From JAVKFY01 sp040223615 (GTDB lineage Bacteria; Pseudomonadota; Alphaproteobacteria; GCA-2731375), in assembly GCA_040223615.1 (NCBI GenBank), contig JAVKFY010000054.1, forward strand, positions 56,304 to 120,303: a stretch of 64,000 nucleotides of DNA, given 5' to 3'. This document shows, piece after piece, positions 8,416 to 16,206 of the stretch. Numbering within the stretch: position 1 is the stretch's first letter; each line of letters starts with the position of its first letter. The notes beneath the pieces were generated by a model that was given only the letters and a program-made list of their open reading frames with translations, was not told where the DNA came from and searched no databases. The position numbers and the translations under genes are program-made.

Positions 8416-8550
8416 GTTCACGCCGGAGTGGGTGCACGTCGCCTACGCCGAGACGTCGCCAGCCACTACTACCAGGGCCAACCGGAGCTACTGCAGCAGG
8501 CGGTCGATGGCCTGCTCGGGTGGCTGGAGGCGCGCGGGCTGCGCGACTGA
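8408..8550 (+). pseudogene. Alpha/beta-hydrolase remnant (start and C-terminus kept, middle lost)
   Basis: An ATG at 8408, overlapping the VOC gene by eight bases, opens a frame reading MAEFTPEWVHVAYAE. From 8461, in a different frame, comes HYYQGQPELLQQAVDGLLGWLEARGLRD and a stop at 8550. This resembles the extreme C-terminus of alpha/beta hydrolases, where the catalytic His lies in a motif such as HYYQGQ. Between them the whole catalytic body (usually 200-280 residues) is missing. The overlapping start suggests it was once translationally coupled to the VOC gene. The family assignment rests on the C-terminal motif only. Confidence 0.5.
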
Positions 8551-8553
8551 TCG

Positions 8554-8622
8554 CTGCGGCGCGCCTTCGATGGCCATGGTTCGTGTCAGGCCAGCCACGC
8601 CAGCCTTCGCCGCCTTGTGCAT
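8554..8622 (-). pseudogene. Fragment of a short-chain dehydrogenase
   Basis: On the minus strand, just beyond the intact SDR gene, 23 codons read MHKAAKAGVAGLTRTMAIEGAP. This closely matches the segment around the catalytic Lys and following helix of SDR enzymes. Neither the Rossmann N-terminus nor the C-terminus is present. It ends within four bases of the hydrolase remnant's stop on the other strand, so the same deletion may have removed the ends of two convergent genes (inference). Confidence 0.45.
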
Positions 8623-8639
8623 CGCTCCGCGTGCGGTCG

Positions 8640-9482
8640 TCAGATCATGGCCATGCCGCCGCTGACGCCGACGTGCTGGCCGGTACAGAAGGCCGCTTCC
8701 GGCGCACCGAAGAAGGCGACGGCGGCGGCCACCTCGGTCGGGTGCGCCATGCGGCCGATCGTGGTGATGCCGCGCCCGGCGCCGATCTTGCCGAGTTCCT
8801 GCATGACCTCCGGCGGGGTCCAGCCGGCCGGTCGGAACTGTTCCGGCGCCGGCCCGTCGTCGGCCGCTGTCTCGATGCCGCCCGGCGAGACGCAGTTGAC
8901 GGTGACGCCGTCCTGAACCGTCTCGGCCGCCAAGGTCACGGTCAGGCCAACCATCGAGCCCTTGCCGACGCCGGCCAGCAGCGTGTGATAGGGGATCGAC
9001 GCCCGCCACGCTTCGCCGCCGATGTTCACGATGCGCCCGTACCTGGCCTCCAGCATCGCCGGCAGCACCGCCTTGCAGCAGCGCAGCGTGGTCCAGACAT
9101 TGCCGTCGACAGCCTTCTGCGCCAACTCCTCGGTGACGTCGACCAGCTTCAGGCGGATCAGCGCGGCGGCATTGTTGACCAGCGTGTCGACCTGGCCGAA
9201 TGCGGCCAGCGTCCGCTCGACCATGGCGTCGGCCACGCCTGGCTGGCTCAGGTCGCCGCCGCATGAGATGACCTGGCGGCCGGTCTCCTCGGCCAGGAGC
9301 CCCGCGACCTGGGCGACGCGCTCTTCCTGGAGGTCCGTGACCATGACCGAGGCGCCCTCTTCGGCGAGGCGCCGCGCGATCACCAGCCCCAAGCCCTGTG
9401 CCGCGCCGGTGACGATGGCGACGCGGCCCTCGTAGCGACGGCATTCGGTCTTCACCCGATATGGCGTTGTCTGCAGCGCCAT
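8640..9482 (-). CDS. SDR-family oxidoreductase lacking the usual Tyr of YxxxK
   Basis: A 280-residue SDR. The NAD(P)-binding TGAAQGLG motif lies at about residues 25-32 and NNAA at about residue 105. The region that normally reads YxxxK has LAGVGKGSMVGLT, so the Lys is present but Ala stands where Tyr belongs. The only nearby Tyr (IPYHTLL) is eight residues before the Lys. The Ser of the triad is also unclear (NIGGEAW). It may use an altered mechanism or be a non-classical diol dehydrogenase; sequence alone cannot decide. It is divergent from the Rieske remnant at 9608, sharing the operator at 9553. Confidence 0.85.
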   Translation of the reverse strand: MALQTTPYRVKTECRRYEGRVAIVTGAAQGLGLVIARRLAEEGASVMVTDLQEERVAQVAGLLAEETGRQVISCGGDLSQPGVADAMVERTLAAFGQVDTLVNNAAALIRLKLVDVTEELAQKAVDGNVWTTLRCCKAVLPAMLEARYGRIVNIGGEAWRASIPYHTLLAGVGKGSMVGLTVTLAAETVQDGVTVNCVSPGGIETAADDGPAPEQFRPAGWTPPEVMQELGKIGAGRGITTIGRMAHPTEVAAAVAFFGAPEAAFCTGQHVGVSGGMAMI

Positions 9483-9552
9483 GGCTCTTCCTCCCGGTCT
9501 TTATGCGGCTTCAGCGGGCGCCATTGACCATGCCGGCGGACCCACTCATGAT

Positions 9553-9563
9553 TGGTCTAACCA
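9553..9563. promoter_or_regulatory. FadR-type GntR operator, TGGT-CTA-ACCA
   Basis: An exact TGGT-N3-ACCA inverted repeat lies in the 300-base gap between the leftward SDR gene and the rightward dioxygenase gene. It is 71 bases from the SDR ATG and 45 bases from the ATG of the Rieske remnant at 9608. The rest of the gap holds that remnant. It matches the sites at 7 and 13764. Confidence 0.6.
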
Positions 9564-9607
9564 AATCAATAATCGCACAGAACCGAACCTGGGGTAGCCA
9601 CAAGCGC

Positions 9608-9762
9608 ATGAGCCCGACGAAGGCGACAGCCTTTATCCGCGATGGTCGCGAGAACGGTGCGTTCCGGGTCAACCGGCTCGTGTTCAGCGCTTCAAGAAAC
9701 GCCGCACCGTCCTGGACCTCGAAACGCTGCGACCGCACGGCAGGCTCAGATTCATCCTCTAG
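9608..9762 (+). pseudogene. Fused remnant of a Rieske alpha gene (start) and its beta gene (end)
   Basis: From the ATG at 9608 the frame reads an alpha-subunit N-terminus: FIRDGRENGAFRVNRLVFS compares with LIHEDRQKGIFRVNRQALT in the alpha gene at 18517. Then the frame changes and FKKRRTVLDLETLRPHGRL runs to a TAG at 9762, which compares with RIRRKRAVLDLDALRPQGK at the end of the beta gene at 19855. So a complete alpha/beta pair of about 1.8 kb seems to have shrunk to 155 bases, keeping only the first ~27 codons of alpha and last ~24 of beta. The junction is near 9685-9695. The operator upstream and dioxygenase downstream are intact. Confidence 0.72.
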
Positions 9763-9782
9763 GCAAGGCGGGGGACCGCGAC

Positions 9783-10697
9783 ATGATCCGATACGGCAGG
9801 CTTGGCTACGTCGAGCTCAACGTCACCGACCTGGAGCGCTCGGCCGAGTTCTACCAGGCCATGGTCGGGCTTGAACCGGCCGGGTGCGGCCCGACGGGAG
9901 AAGCGCGGTTTCGTTGCACCGACGACCCCTATGCGGTGGTCCTGCACGGTTCCGACGCGCCTGGATTGAAGCGGGTCGGTTGGATGCTGGAGAGCGAGGC
10001 CGAGTTCGACAATGCCTATCGTGTCTTCAAGCAGCACGACATCGGACACGAGGATCTCTCGGCCGACGAATGCGCCGGTCGAGATATCGGCCGCGCGGTC
10101 CGCTTCGTGGAGCCTCATGCCGGTTCGACGGTGGAATTCTACATCCCGCCGGCGGGCCAGGAATTGCGGCCGTTCGAGCCGACCCTGACGCGGATCCAGC
10201 GTCTCGGCCATGTCGTGCTGGCGACGCCGAACTATCACGAGGCGGTCGGCTTCTTCCGCGACGTTCTGAACTTCGCCGAATCGGACAGCATCGGCGAGGG
10301 GGTCACCTTCATGCGCGCCTGGCCGAACCCCTATCACCACGGACTCGGTATCGGCCGCGCCGAGGCGCCGACATTCCACCACCTGAACTTCATGGTGACC
10401 GAGATCGACGACGTCGGCCGGGCGTTCAATCGCGCCCGCAAGGCCGACGTGCCGATCGTGTTCGGGCCCGGCCGCCACATCGCCTCGAACAGCGTCTTTC
10501 TCTACTTCCTTGATCCCGACGGCATGACCCTGGAGTACAGCTTCGGCATGGAGGAGTTCCCCGAGGTCGGCGCCCGGCCACCGCGCAACCTGCCGCCGAA
10601 GCCGGAGTCGATCGACAGCTGGGGCGCGATCCGCGATCCGCGGATGTCTGCCATCGGCGAGATCGAGCGCTACCGCGTCGCTCAGGCGAGTTTGTAA
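9783..10697 (+). CDS. Type I extradiol ring-cleavage dioxygenase (two-domain VOC)
   Basis: A 304-residue two-domain enzyme of the BphC type that opens catechol-like rings next to the hydroxyls using Fe(II). The catalytic C-terminal module keeps the His-His-Glu triad: His143 (RLGHVVLA), His199 or His200 (TFHHLNF) and Glu251 (GMTLEYSFG). The HHLNF and DPDG-TLEY motifs are classic. The ATG at 9783 follows GGCGGGGGA; the frame is open further upstream but that is the Rieske remnant. It was presumably third in an alpha-beta-dioxygenase operon whose oxygenase genes are now deleted, so its own supply of diol may come from the other oxygenases in this window. Confidence 0.9.
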   Translation: MIRYGRLGYVELNVTDLERSAEFYQAMVGLEPAGCGPTGEARFRCTDDPYAVVLHGSDAPGLKRVGWMLESEAEFDNAYRVFKQHDIGHEDLSADECAGRDIGRAVRFVEPHAGSTVEFYIPPAGQELRPFEPTLTRIQRLGHVVLATPNYHEAVGFFRDVLNFAESDSIGEGVTFMRAWPNPYHHGLGIGRAEAPTFHHLNFMVTEIDDVGRAFNRARKADVPIVFGPGRHIASNSVFLYFLDPDGMTLEYSFGMEEFPEVGARPPRNLPPKPESIDSWGAIRDPRMSAIGEIERYRVAQASL

Positions 10698-10719
10698 CGG
10701 GCGTCCCCTCGCGGTTGGT

Positions 10720-12027
10720 CTAGTCGCGCATCAGCCCCGGCAGCCAGAGCGTGATGTCCGGCCAGAACAGGAACAGCATCAGGATCGCGACCTGGGCGGC
10801 GACGAACGGCCATACGCCGACGAAGATGTCGCGCAGCTCGACCGCTGGCACCACGCCCTTGATGACGTAGACGATCATCCCGACCGGCGGCGTGATCAGC
10901 CCCATCTCCATCACCATCACGATCATCACGCCGAACCAGATCGGGTCGTACCCCATCGCCTGGATCGCCGGCAGCAGGATCGGCACGGTCAGCACGATCA
11001 TCGCCAGCGTGTCGAGAAAGCAGCCGAGGACGACGTAGCCCGCGAAGATCACCAGCAGGATCATGATCGGGCTGATCTCCAGCGCGATCACGAAGTCGGT
11101 GATCGACGTCGGCAGCCGGCTCAGTGCCAGGAACACGTTAAAGACGTGCGCGCCGATCAGGATCATGAAGATCATCGCCGTGATCGCCGTGGTCTCGCGC
11201 AGCGACTCGCTGATCTCCGGCAGGCTCCAGCCCTTGCGTAGCACCAGCAACAGCAGCGATCCGGCGGCGCCGATCGCGGCGGCCTCGGTCGGAGTCATGA
11301 AGCCGCCGTAGATGCCGCCCATCACCAGGCCGAACAGCACCAGGATGCCCCACACGCCGCCCAGCGAGCGGAACCGCTCGCCCCAGGTCGCGGCCGCCTG
11401 CCGGGTCGCCATGGCCGGGCTCAGCGTCGCCCAGATCATCGCCACCACCATGAACGAGCCGGCCAGGATGATGCCCGGCAGGATGCCCGCAATCAGCAGC
11501 GTGCCGATCGACTCCTCGGCGATCAGGCCGTAGATGATGAAGCCGAGGCTGGGCGGGATCATGATGCCCAGCGTGCCGCCGGCGGCGACCACGCCGGTGG
11601 CCAGGCGCGGGTCGATCTTGTGTCGCAGCATCTCCGGCACCGCGATCGCGCCCATCGAGGCGGCGGCGGCGAGGCTGGAACCGGACACGGCGGAGAACAT
11701 GGCGCAGGCGCCGACGGTGGCGACCGCCAGGCCGCCGGGCAGGTGGCGCATCCAGGTCGAAGCGGTCGCGTAGAGGTCGGCGCTGATGCCGGAGTGATAG
11801 GCAAAACGCCCCATCAAGGTGAACAGCGGCACGGCGATCAGCAGGAAAGTCGCGACGCTGGAATAGGGCACCGTGCCCAGGCTGTGGAAGGCGATGTACC
11901 AGTCGCCGGTGATGATGTAGATGCCGACGAAGCCGACCACCGCCATGGTGAAACCGATGTGCATCCGCAGCGCCATCAGCACCAGCATGACGATGACGCC
12001 GAGCAGGCCGATCGCGATGGTACTCAT
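10720..12027 (-). CDS. dctM: TRAP transporter large permease (DctM)
   Basis: A 435-residue inner-membrane protein with about twelve hydrophobic segments, the sodium-coupled core of a TRAP uptake system. Family marks include the ATVGACAMFSAVSGSSLAAAASMGAIAVPEM segment, GTLGIMIPPSLGFIIYG, and the C-terminal GLITPPVGMIVYVIKG. It overlaps the small permease gene by four bases (ATGA). TRAP systems of this type carry organic acids; the setting between oxygenase genes suggests an aromatic acid (inference). Confidence 0.95.
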   Translation of the reverse strand: MSTIAIGLLGVIVMLVLMALRMHIGFTMAVVGFVGIYIITGDWYIAFHSLGTVPYSSVATFLLIAVPLFTLMGRFAYHSGISADLYATASTWMRHLPGGLAVATVGACAMFSAVSGSSLAAAASMGAIAVPEMLRHKIDPRLATGVVAAGGTLGIMIPPSLGFIIYGLIAEESIGTLLIAGILPGIILAGSFMVVAMIWATLSPAMATRQAAATWGERFRSLGGVWGILVLFGLVMGGIYGGFMTPTEAAAIGAAGSLLLLVLRKGWSLPEISESLRETTAITAMIFMILIGAHVFNVFLALSRLPTSITDFVIALEISPIMILLVIFAGYVVLGCFLDTLAMIVLTVPILLPAIQAMGYDPIWFGVMIVMVMEMGLITPPVGMIVYVIKGVVPAVELRDIFVGVWPFVAAQVAILMLFLFWPDITLWLPGLMRD

Positions 12028-12536
12028 CGTGGCGGCCCTGACCCGTCACGGGCGCCCACGAGCAAGCCGAGCCAGCGGCGCAGCATCGCCAGCGTTAGCA
12101 GGATCAGGCCGACCCCTGCCGCCAGCTTGAAGTAGCCGACCGGGAGTTGCAGCGTGAACGAGATCTCGCCCTCCTCGATCGTCTCCAGGCCGGAGAGCAT
12201 CGTAGCGATCGACATCAGAACCATGATGCCAAGCGAGATCGTCAGGGTGACGAATTCGATGACGGTTTTCACCGGCGCCGGTGCGCGCTGAATGAAGAAG
12301 TCGACGGTGATGTGCCGGCCGGCGGTGAAAGCTTCGGCCTGGGCGAAGAAGGCCATCAGCACGAGGGCGAAAACGGCCAGCTCGATGGCGCCGTAGATCG
12401 CCGTGTTGAAGGTCGCGCGCAGTATCACGTCGATGGTGAGGACAGCCATCATCGCGAAGCAAAGCGCTGCGCCGACGAGCGTGCCGAACTTGCTCGCCTT
12501 GTCCAGCGCGCGGATCAACCAGTTGGTGAAGCGCAT
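12024..12536 (-). CDS. dctQ: TRAP transporter small permease (DctQ)
   Basis: A 170-residue membrane protein with four predicted transmembrane helices, the small partner of DctM. Typical features are the first helix with VGAALCFAMMAVLTIDVILRATF, the ELAVFALVLMAFFAQAEAF helix and the HITVDFF motif. It begins about 100 bases downstream of the binding-protein gene, with a strong hairpin in the gap, and is translationally coupled to dctM. Confidence 0.93.
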   Translation of the reverse strand: MRFTNWLIRALDKASKFGTLVGAALCFAMMAVLTIDVILRATFNTAIYGAIELAVFALVLMAFFAQAEAFTAGRHITVDFFIQRAPAPVKTVIEFVTLTISLGIMVLMSIATMLSGLETIEEGEISFTLQLPVGYFKLAAGVGLILLTLAMLRRWLGLLVGARDGSGPPR

Positions 12537-12566
12537 GATGGGCTCGCGGGATACTCTTGCGAATAC

Positions 12567-12591
12567 GGGAGGGCGCGAGCGGCGCCCTCCC
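12567..12591 (-). terminator. Intercistronic hairpin between dctP and dctQ
   Basis: A perfect 10-bp stem (GGGAGGGCGC/GCGCCCTCCC) with a five-base loop lies between the binding-protein and permease genes. There is no T-run after it on the transcribed strand, so it is more likely a partial terminator or 3'-end stabiliser that keeps dctP mRNA more abundant than dctQM (inference). A similar hairpin lies at 27019 in the Liv-type operon. Confidence 0.6.
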
Positions 12592-12633
12592 TTCGAGGCA
12601 GCGACGTTGTCGTCGCCGCTACGGCGATGCTCG

Positions 12634-13671
12634 TTAGTTGCTTGCCTGCTTCATCGCCGCATGTTTCGCGATCGCGGCCTTGAAGTCAGCCATGAAGGCC
12701 TTGGCCTGGATGCCTTCGTCTTCCAGCTTCTCGACCCACTTGTCCCACAGCGGAACGACCATGTCGGCGAATTTCTTCTTCTCGTCGGCGGAGAACTCCA
12801 GCATCGTGAAATTGTCCTTGCGCATCACCTCGTAGGCTTCCCTGCGCTTTTCGGCGTAGATCGGACCGACCCGCGTGGCTGCGGTCGCTGACGCCTCCAT
12901 GACGATTTTCTGCTGCTCCGGCGTCAGCTTCTCCCAGCTGCGCGTGTTCATGCCGACCGCTGCGACCACGGACGAAAAGGACAAGTTGGTGAAGTGGTCG
13001 GCCGGCTCGTACAGCTTGTAGGCGACGGCGGTGACCGGATCCATGATCGACCCGTTGACCACGCCGCGCTCCAGCGCCGTATAGAGTTCCGGCAGCGGCA
13101 CGGTCAGCACGTTGGAGCCGACCAGCTTCAGCACGTCGTTGGCGACCGCGCCGGCGCTGCGCATCTTCAGGTCCTTCAGGTCCGCGATCTTCTCGATCGC
13201 GACGCCCTTGGTGAGGAAGGCGGCTGGTACCGGGGTCCACAGGAGCAGCAACTTGACGCCCTTGTGCTCGGCGCCGAGCCACTTCTGAGTCACCGCGTTG
13301 AGCGACATCGTGCCCTGGTCGGAGGTTTCGAAGGCGAAGGGCAGCGAGCCGGCCTCGGTCAGCGGAAAGCGGCCGCGCGAGTAGGACGGGATGTAGGTGG
13401 AGATATCGGCCAGGCCGCTCTTCACCAGGTCATATTGCTCCGGCATCTTGCCGAGCGCGCTGCCGGGATACGCCTCGAACTTGATCTCGCCGTTCGACTT
13501 CGCCTCGATCTCGCGCATCATCGGGATGTAAACGTTCTTGTAGACGAAGTTCTGCGCCGGCGTGTAGGTCGAAAACTTCAGTACCGTCTCGGCCTGAACC
13601 GACGCCGTCAATGACGCCAGCATCAGGGCCGCGCCGCCGCCGAGGGCAAGCGCCCGAACCGTATGTTTCAT
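12634..13671 (-). CDS. dctP: TRAP transporter substrate-binding protein (DctP family)
   Basis: A 345-residue periplasmic receptor. A Sec signal peptide covers residues 1-27 (ending SVQA). The mature protein has the DctP fold with the LKMRSAG segment, whose Arg usually binds the ligand carboxylate. The chosen ATG (13671) follows GGAGG by seven bases and gives a normal signal peptide; an upstream in-frame ATG at 13746 adds an unlikely leader. It is first in dctP-dctQ-dctM, behind the operator at 13764. The ligand is presumably an organic acid used by the flanking oxygenases. Confidence 0.92.
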   Translation of the reverse strand: MKHTVRALALGGGAALMLASLTASVQAETVLKFSTYTPAQNFVYKNVYIPMMREIEAKSNGEIKFEAYPGSALGKMPEQYDLVKSGLADISTYIPSYSRGRFPLTEAGSLPFAFETSDQGTMSLNAVTQKWLGAEHKGVKLLLLWTPVPAAFLTKGVAIEKIADLKDLKMRSAGAVANDVLKLVGSNVLTVPLPELYTALERGVVNGSIMDPVTAVAYKLYEPADHFTNLSFSSVVAAVGMNTRSWEKLTPEQQKIVMEASATAATRVGPIYAEKRREAYEVMRKDNFTMLEFSADEKKKFADMVVPLWDKWVEKLEDEGIQAKAFMADFKAAIAKHAAMKQASN

Positions 13672-13763
13672 GATGTGACCTCCACTATTCTCGTACATGC
13701 GGTCGCCCTGCCGGCGGACCGCGACTTGCTGCCTTGTGATCGCCAATGGCGGGTCAAGGCGAA

Positions 13764-13774
13764 TGGTTAGACCA
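13764..13774. promoter_or_regulatory. FadR-type GntR operator, TGGT-TAG-ACCA
   Basis: An exact TGGT-N3-ACCA inverted repeat lies about 95 bases upstream of the dctP start, in the gap after the Rieske beta gene. It places uptake under the same control as the oxygenase genes (inference). Confidence 0.6.
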
Positions 13775-13843
13775 TAGTAACTATCGTGACAAAAGCCCCT
13801 GGCGTCAACGTGGACGCTGCCGTTGGGGACGCGGGGCGCCAGC

Positions 13844-14332
13844 TCAGAGGATGATGCTGAGCTTGCCCTGCGCGCGCAGGTCGTCGGAATCGAGCACCGC
13901 GCGCTTCTTGCGGATGCGCATGGCGTCGGCGCTGGCGATCATCTCGTAGTGGCTGTGCCCGGAGAAGATGTCGGACTGCTTCATGCGGTTGCGGAACACG
14001 GCGAAATTGCAGGTCACCGCGAAATCGGCGGCGTCGCTCCGCTCGACCATGACATTGCCGATAATGCGGCGCAGGCGCGAGTGCGGGAACTCCGCGTGCG
14101 CGGTTTTCTTCATCAGCCGTTTGGCCCGCTCGGTCAGCCGGTGATGGTCGTCGTAGATCAGGAACAGCGACGAGTTCGGCTCGCCGTCGGGCATGTCGGT
14201 CGCCGGCACCAGGTATTCGCCGTCTTCGGTGAACAGGGCGACCCAGTCCATCAGTTGCCAGTTGTCGAGCATCGCGGTTTCGCGGAACAGGAAATCCTCG
14301 ACCTCGCCGCGCGATGGCAGTGGCGCCCCCAT
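13844..14332 (-). CDS. Rieske oxygenase beta subunit without an adjacent alpha gene
   Basis: A 162-residue beta subunit. It is clearly paralogous to the one at 19855: VEDFLFRETAMLDNWQLMDW versus VEDFLYREAALLDRWQLMEW, and RAVLDSDDLRAQGKLSIIL versus RAVLDLDALRPQGKVSIIL. It stands alone on the minus strand, divergent from the ferredoxin/reductase genes. The nearest alpha genes are the tandem pair at 17117 and 18517, only one of which has its own beta. It probably partners one of them (inference). Confidence 0.88.
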   Translation of the reverse strand: MGAPLPSRGEVEDFLFRETAMLDNWQLMDWVALFTEDGEYLVPATDMPDGEPNSSLFLIYDDHHRLTERAKRLMKKTAHAEFPHSRLRRIIGNVMVERSDAADFAVTCNFAVFRNRMKQSDIFSGHSHYEMIASADAMRIRKKRAVLDSDDLRAQGKLSIIL

Positions 14333-14535
14333 TTGGCTGCTCCCCGGTCTTTCGCGGTTGCCGTGCGCTTCACGGCACCCTAATTGGGCTAAAGGTCATG
14401 CCAAATTGCCGAATGCTGATTGCGCTGTCAATTGGCGTATCCGGCTGGCAGATCGTGAGGCTGCAACGGGCAGAAGCGGTAGTCGTGTGACGGCATGCCA
14501 TCTGATTGCCAGCGGTGGGCGGCTTTGCTAAGCAA

Positions 14536-14546
14536 TGGGCTGACCA
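14536..14546. promoter_or_regulatory. Probable FadR-type operator, one mismatch (TGGG-CTG-ACCA)
   Basis: The gap from 14333 to 14590 separates the divergent beta-subunit and ferredoxin genes. It holds this near-match, 45 bases before the ferredoxin ATG, and weaker look-alikes near 14391 and 14432. No other feature is visible in the gap. Confidence 0.4.
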
Positions 14547-14590
14547 ATGGGCCGCGAAGTGTTTGCCCTAGCGGTAGCGAGCCGGATGCG

Positions 14591-14989
14591 ATGACAGTGA
14601 GCGACGACGGGACGACGACGCGGGCGGGCGAAGAGCGGTGGATCGCAGCCTGTGCGGCCGCTGACGTCGAGGATGACTTTGGCACACGTGTCGAGGTCGA
14701 CGGCGGGCAGGCCATCGCCGTGTTCCGCGTCGACGGCGCCTACCACGCGACCGATGATCGTTGCACCCATGGCGAGGCATCGCTGTGCGAGGGCCTGGTG
14801 GACGGCAATGTCGTGGAATGCCCGTTTCATGCCGGTACCTTCGATATCGTCACCGGCAAGGCGCTGACCTTCCCCTGCGTGGTCAACCTCGCGACCTACC
14901 CGGTCCGTGTCGAGGACGGCACGATCATGGTCCGGGTCGACGCACCGACCACCATCCCGACCCTGTTGGACCGGTCGGAACCGGCATGA
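14591..14989 (+). CDS. Rieske-type ferredoxin
   Basis: A 132-residue electron carrier that feeds the oxygenase alpha subunits. Rieske ligands are Cys58 and His60 (CTHGEASL) and Cys77 and His80 (CPFHAGTF). The frame is open further upstream, but the ATG at 14591 puts the fold at the expected distance. The final bases overlap the reductase gene (ATGA). As the only ferredoxin in the window it may serve all three oxygenases (inference). Confidence 0.92.
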   Translation: MTVSDDGTTTRAGEERWIAACAAADVEDDFGTRVEVDGGQAIAVFRVDGAYHATDDRCTHGEASLCEGLVDGNVVECPFHAGTFDIVTGKALTFPCVVNLATYPVRVEDGTIMVRVDAPTTIPTLLDRSEPA

Positions 14990-16206
14990 GCCGACGCGTG
15001 ATCGTGGTCGGCGGCGGCCCGGCGGGTGTCGCGGCAGCCATCGCCGCACGTCGCACGGCGGCCGATGCCGAGGTCGTGCTGCTGTCGGCTGAGGCCTTGA
15101 AGCCATACGAGAAGCCGCCGCTGTCGAAAGCGGTGCTGACCGAGAACCTCGATCCGTCGGCGACGCCGATCGTGCCCGACGACCTGCTGGCGGGGATCGA
15201 CTTGCGTCTCGGCGTGCGCGTCGCGGGCATCGACCGGGCCGGCCGGCGGGTCGATTGCGGCGCCGGCGGGTGGCTGACCTACGATGCGCTGGTGCTGGCG
15301 ACCGGCGCGGGCGCGCGCACGCTGCCCGGCTTGCCGGCAACGCTGCCGGGCGTGCACTACCTGCGCGACGCGGCCGATGCCTTGCGGTTGCGCGACGCAC
15401 TCGGCCAGGCCCGATCCGTCGCGGTCGTCGGCGCCGGCCTGATCGGCCTGGAGGTCGCCGCCGCGGCGGCTGTCGGTGGTGCTGCGGTCACCGTGCTGGA
15501 GGCCGCCGCGACGGCGATGGCGCGGGTCTGCGCCCCGTCGTTGGCGCAGCGGATCGTCGAGCGGCACGTTCGGGCCGGCGTGATGTTCCGGTGGGGTGCT
15601 GCCGTGCGGGGCGTTAAAGCGGTCGCGGACAAGCTGGCGCTGAGCCTCGGGGACGGCGAGACGCTGTCCGCAGACCTCGTCGTCGTCGGCATCGGCATCC
15701 AGCCGGATACTGCGCTGGCCGAGGCGACCGGCCTGGCGGTTGCACGCGGGATCGTGGTCGACGCGACGTGTCGCAGCGCCGATTCGGCGATCTTCGCGGC
15801 CGGCGACGTGGCGCGATTCCGGACGTTGTGGTGCGACGGGCCGGTGGCTCTGGAGAACTGGCGCCACGCGCTGGACCAGGGCGAGGCGGCCGGTATCAAT
15901 GCCGCCGGTGGCGACGCCACTTACGCTGCCGTGCCCTCGTTCTGGTCGGACCAGTACGAGGTTAGGCTGCAGGGCGTCGGCTGGGCCGATGGCCTCGAAA
16001 CACCGGCGGTCCGCCGGGCACTGGCCAAGGATGGGGCGATCGAGTTCCACCTGCGTGACGGCCAGGTGCGCTATGCCGTTGGAATTGGCGCGAGCCGGGA
16101 GATCGCGATCGCCAAGCGGTTGATCGAGCGCCGGATAGCGGTCCAAGCCGAGGCGCTTGCCGATCCCGGCGTCGCGTTGGCAGGTCTGTTGCGCGCGTCG
16201 GCCTAG
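14986..16206 (+). CDS. FAD-dependent ferredoxin reductase of the oxygenase system
   Basis: A 406-residue NAD(P)H-dependent reductase of the BphA4/ThcD type. The N-terminal FAD motif is VVGGGPAGVAAA, the NAD motif is VVGAGLIGLEVAAAA (about residues 145-160), and the second FAD segment is IFAAGDVARF (about residue 265). The EKPPLSK stretch is typical of this class. The ATG at 14986 overlaps the ferredoxin stop. Its 3' end overlaps the convergent regulator gene by four bases. Confidence 0.92.
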   Translation: MSRRVIVVGGGPAGVAAAIAARRTAADAEVVLLSAEALKPYEKPPLSKAVLTENLDPSATPIVPDDLLAGIDLRLGVRVAGIDRAGRRVDCGAGGWLTYDALVLATGAGARTLPGLPATLPGVHYLRDAADALRLRDALGQARSVAVVGAGLIGLEVAAAAAVGGAAVTVLEAAATAMARVCAPSLAQRIVERHVRAGVMFRWGAAVRGVKAVADKLALSLGDGETLSADLVVVGIGIQPDTALAEATGLAVARGIVVDATCRSADSAIFAAGDVARFRTLWCDGPVALENWRHALDQGEAAGINAAGGDATYAAVPSFWSDQYEVRLQGVGWADGLETPAVRRALAKDGAIEFHLRDGQVRYAVGIGASREIAIAKRLIERRIAVQAEALADPGVALAGLLRASA

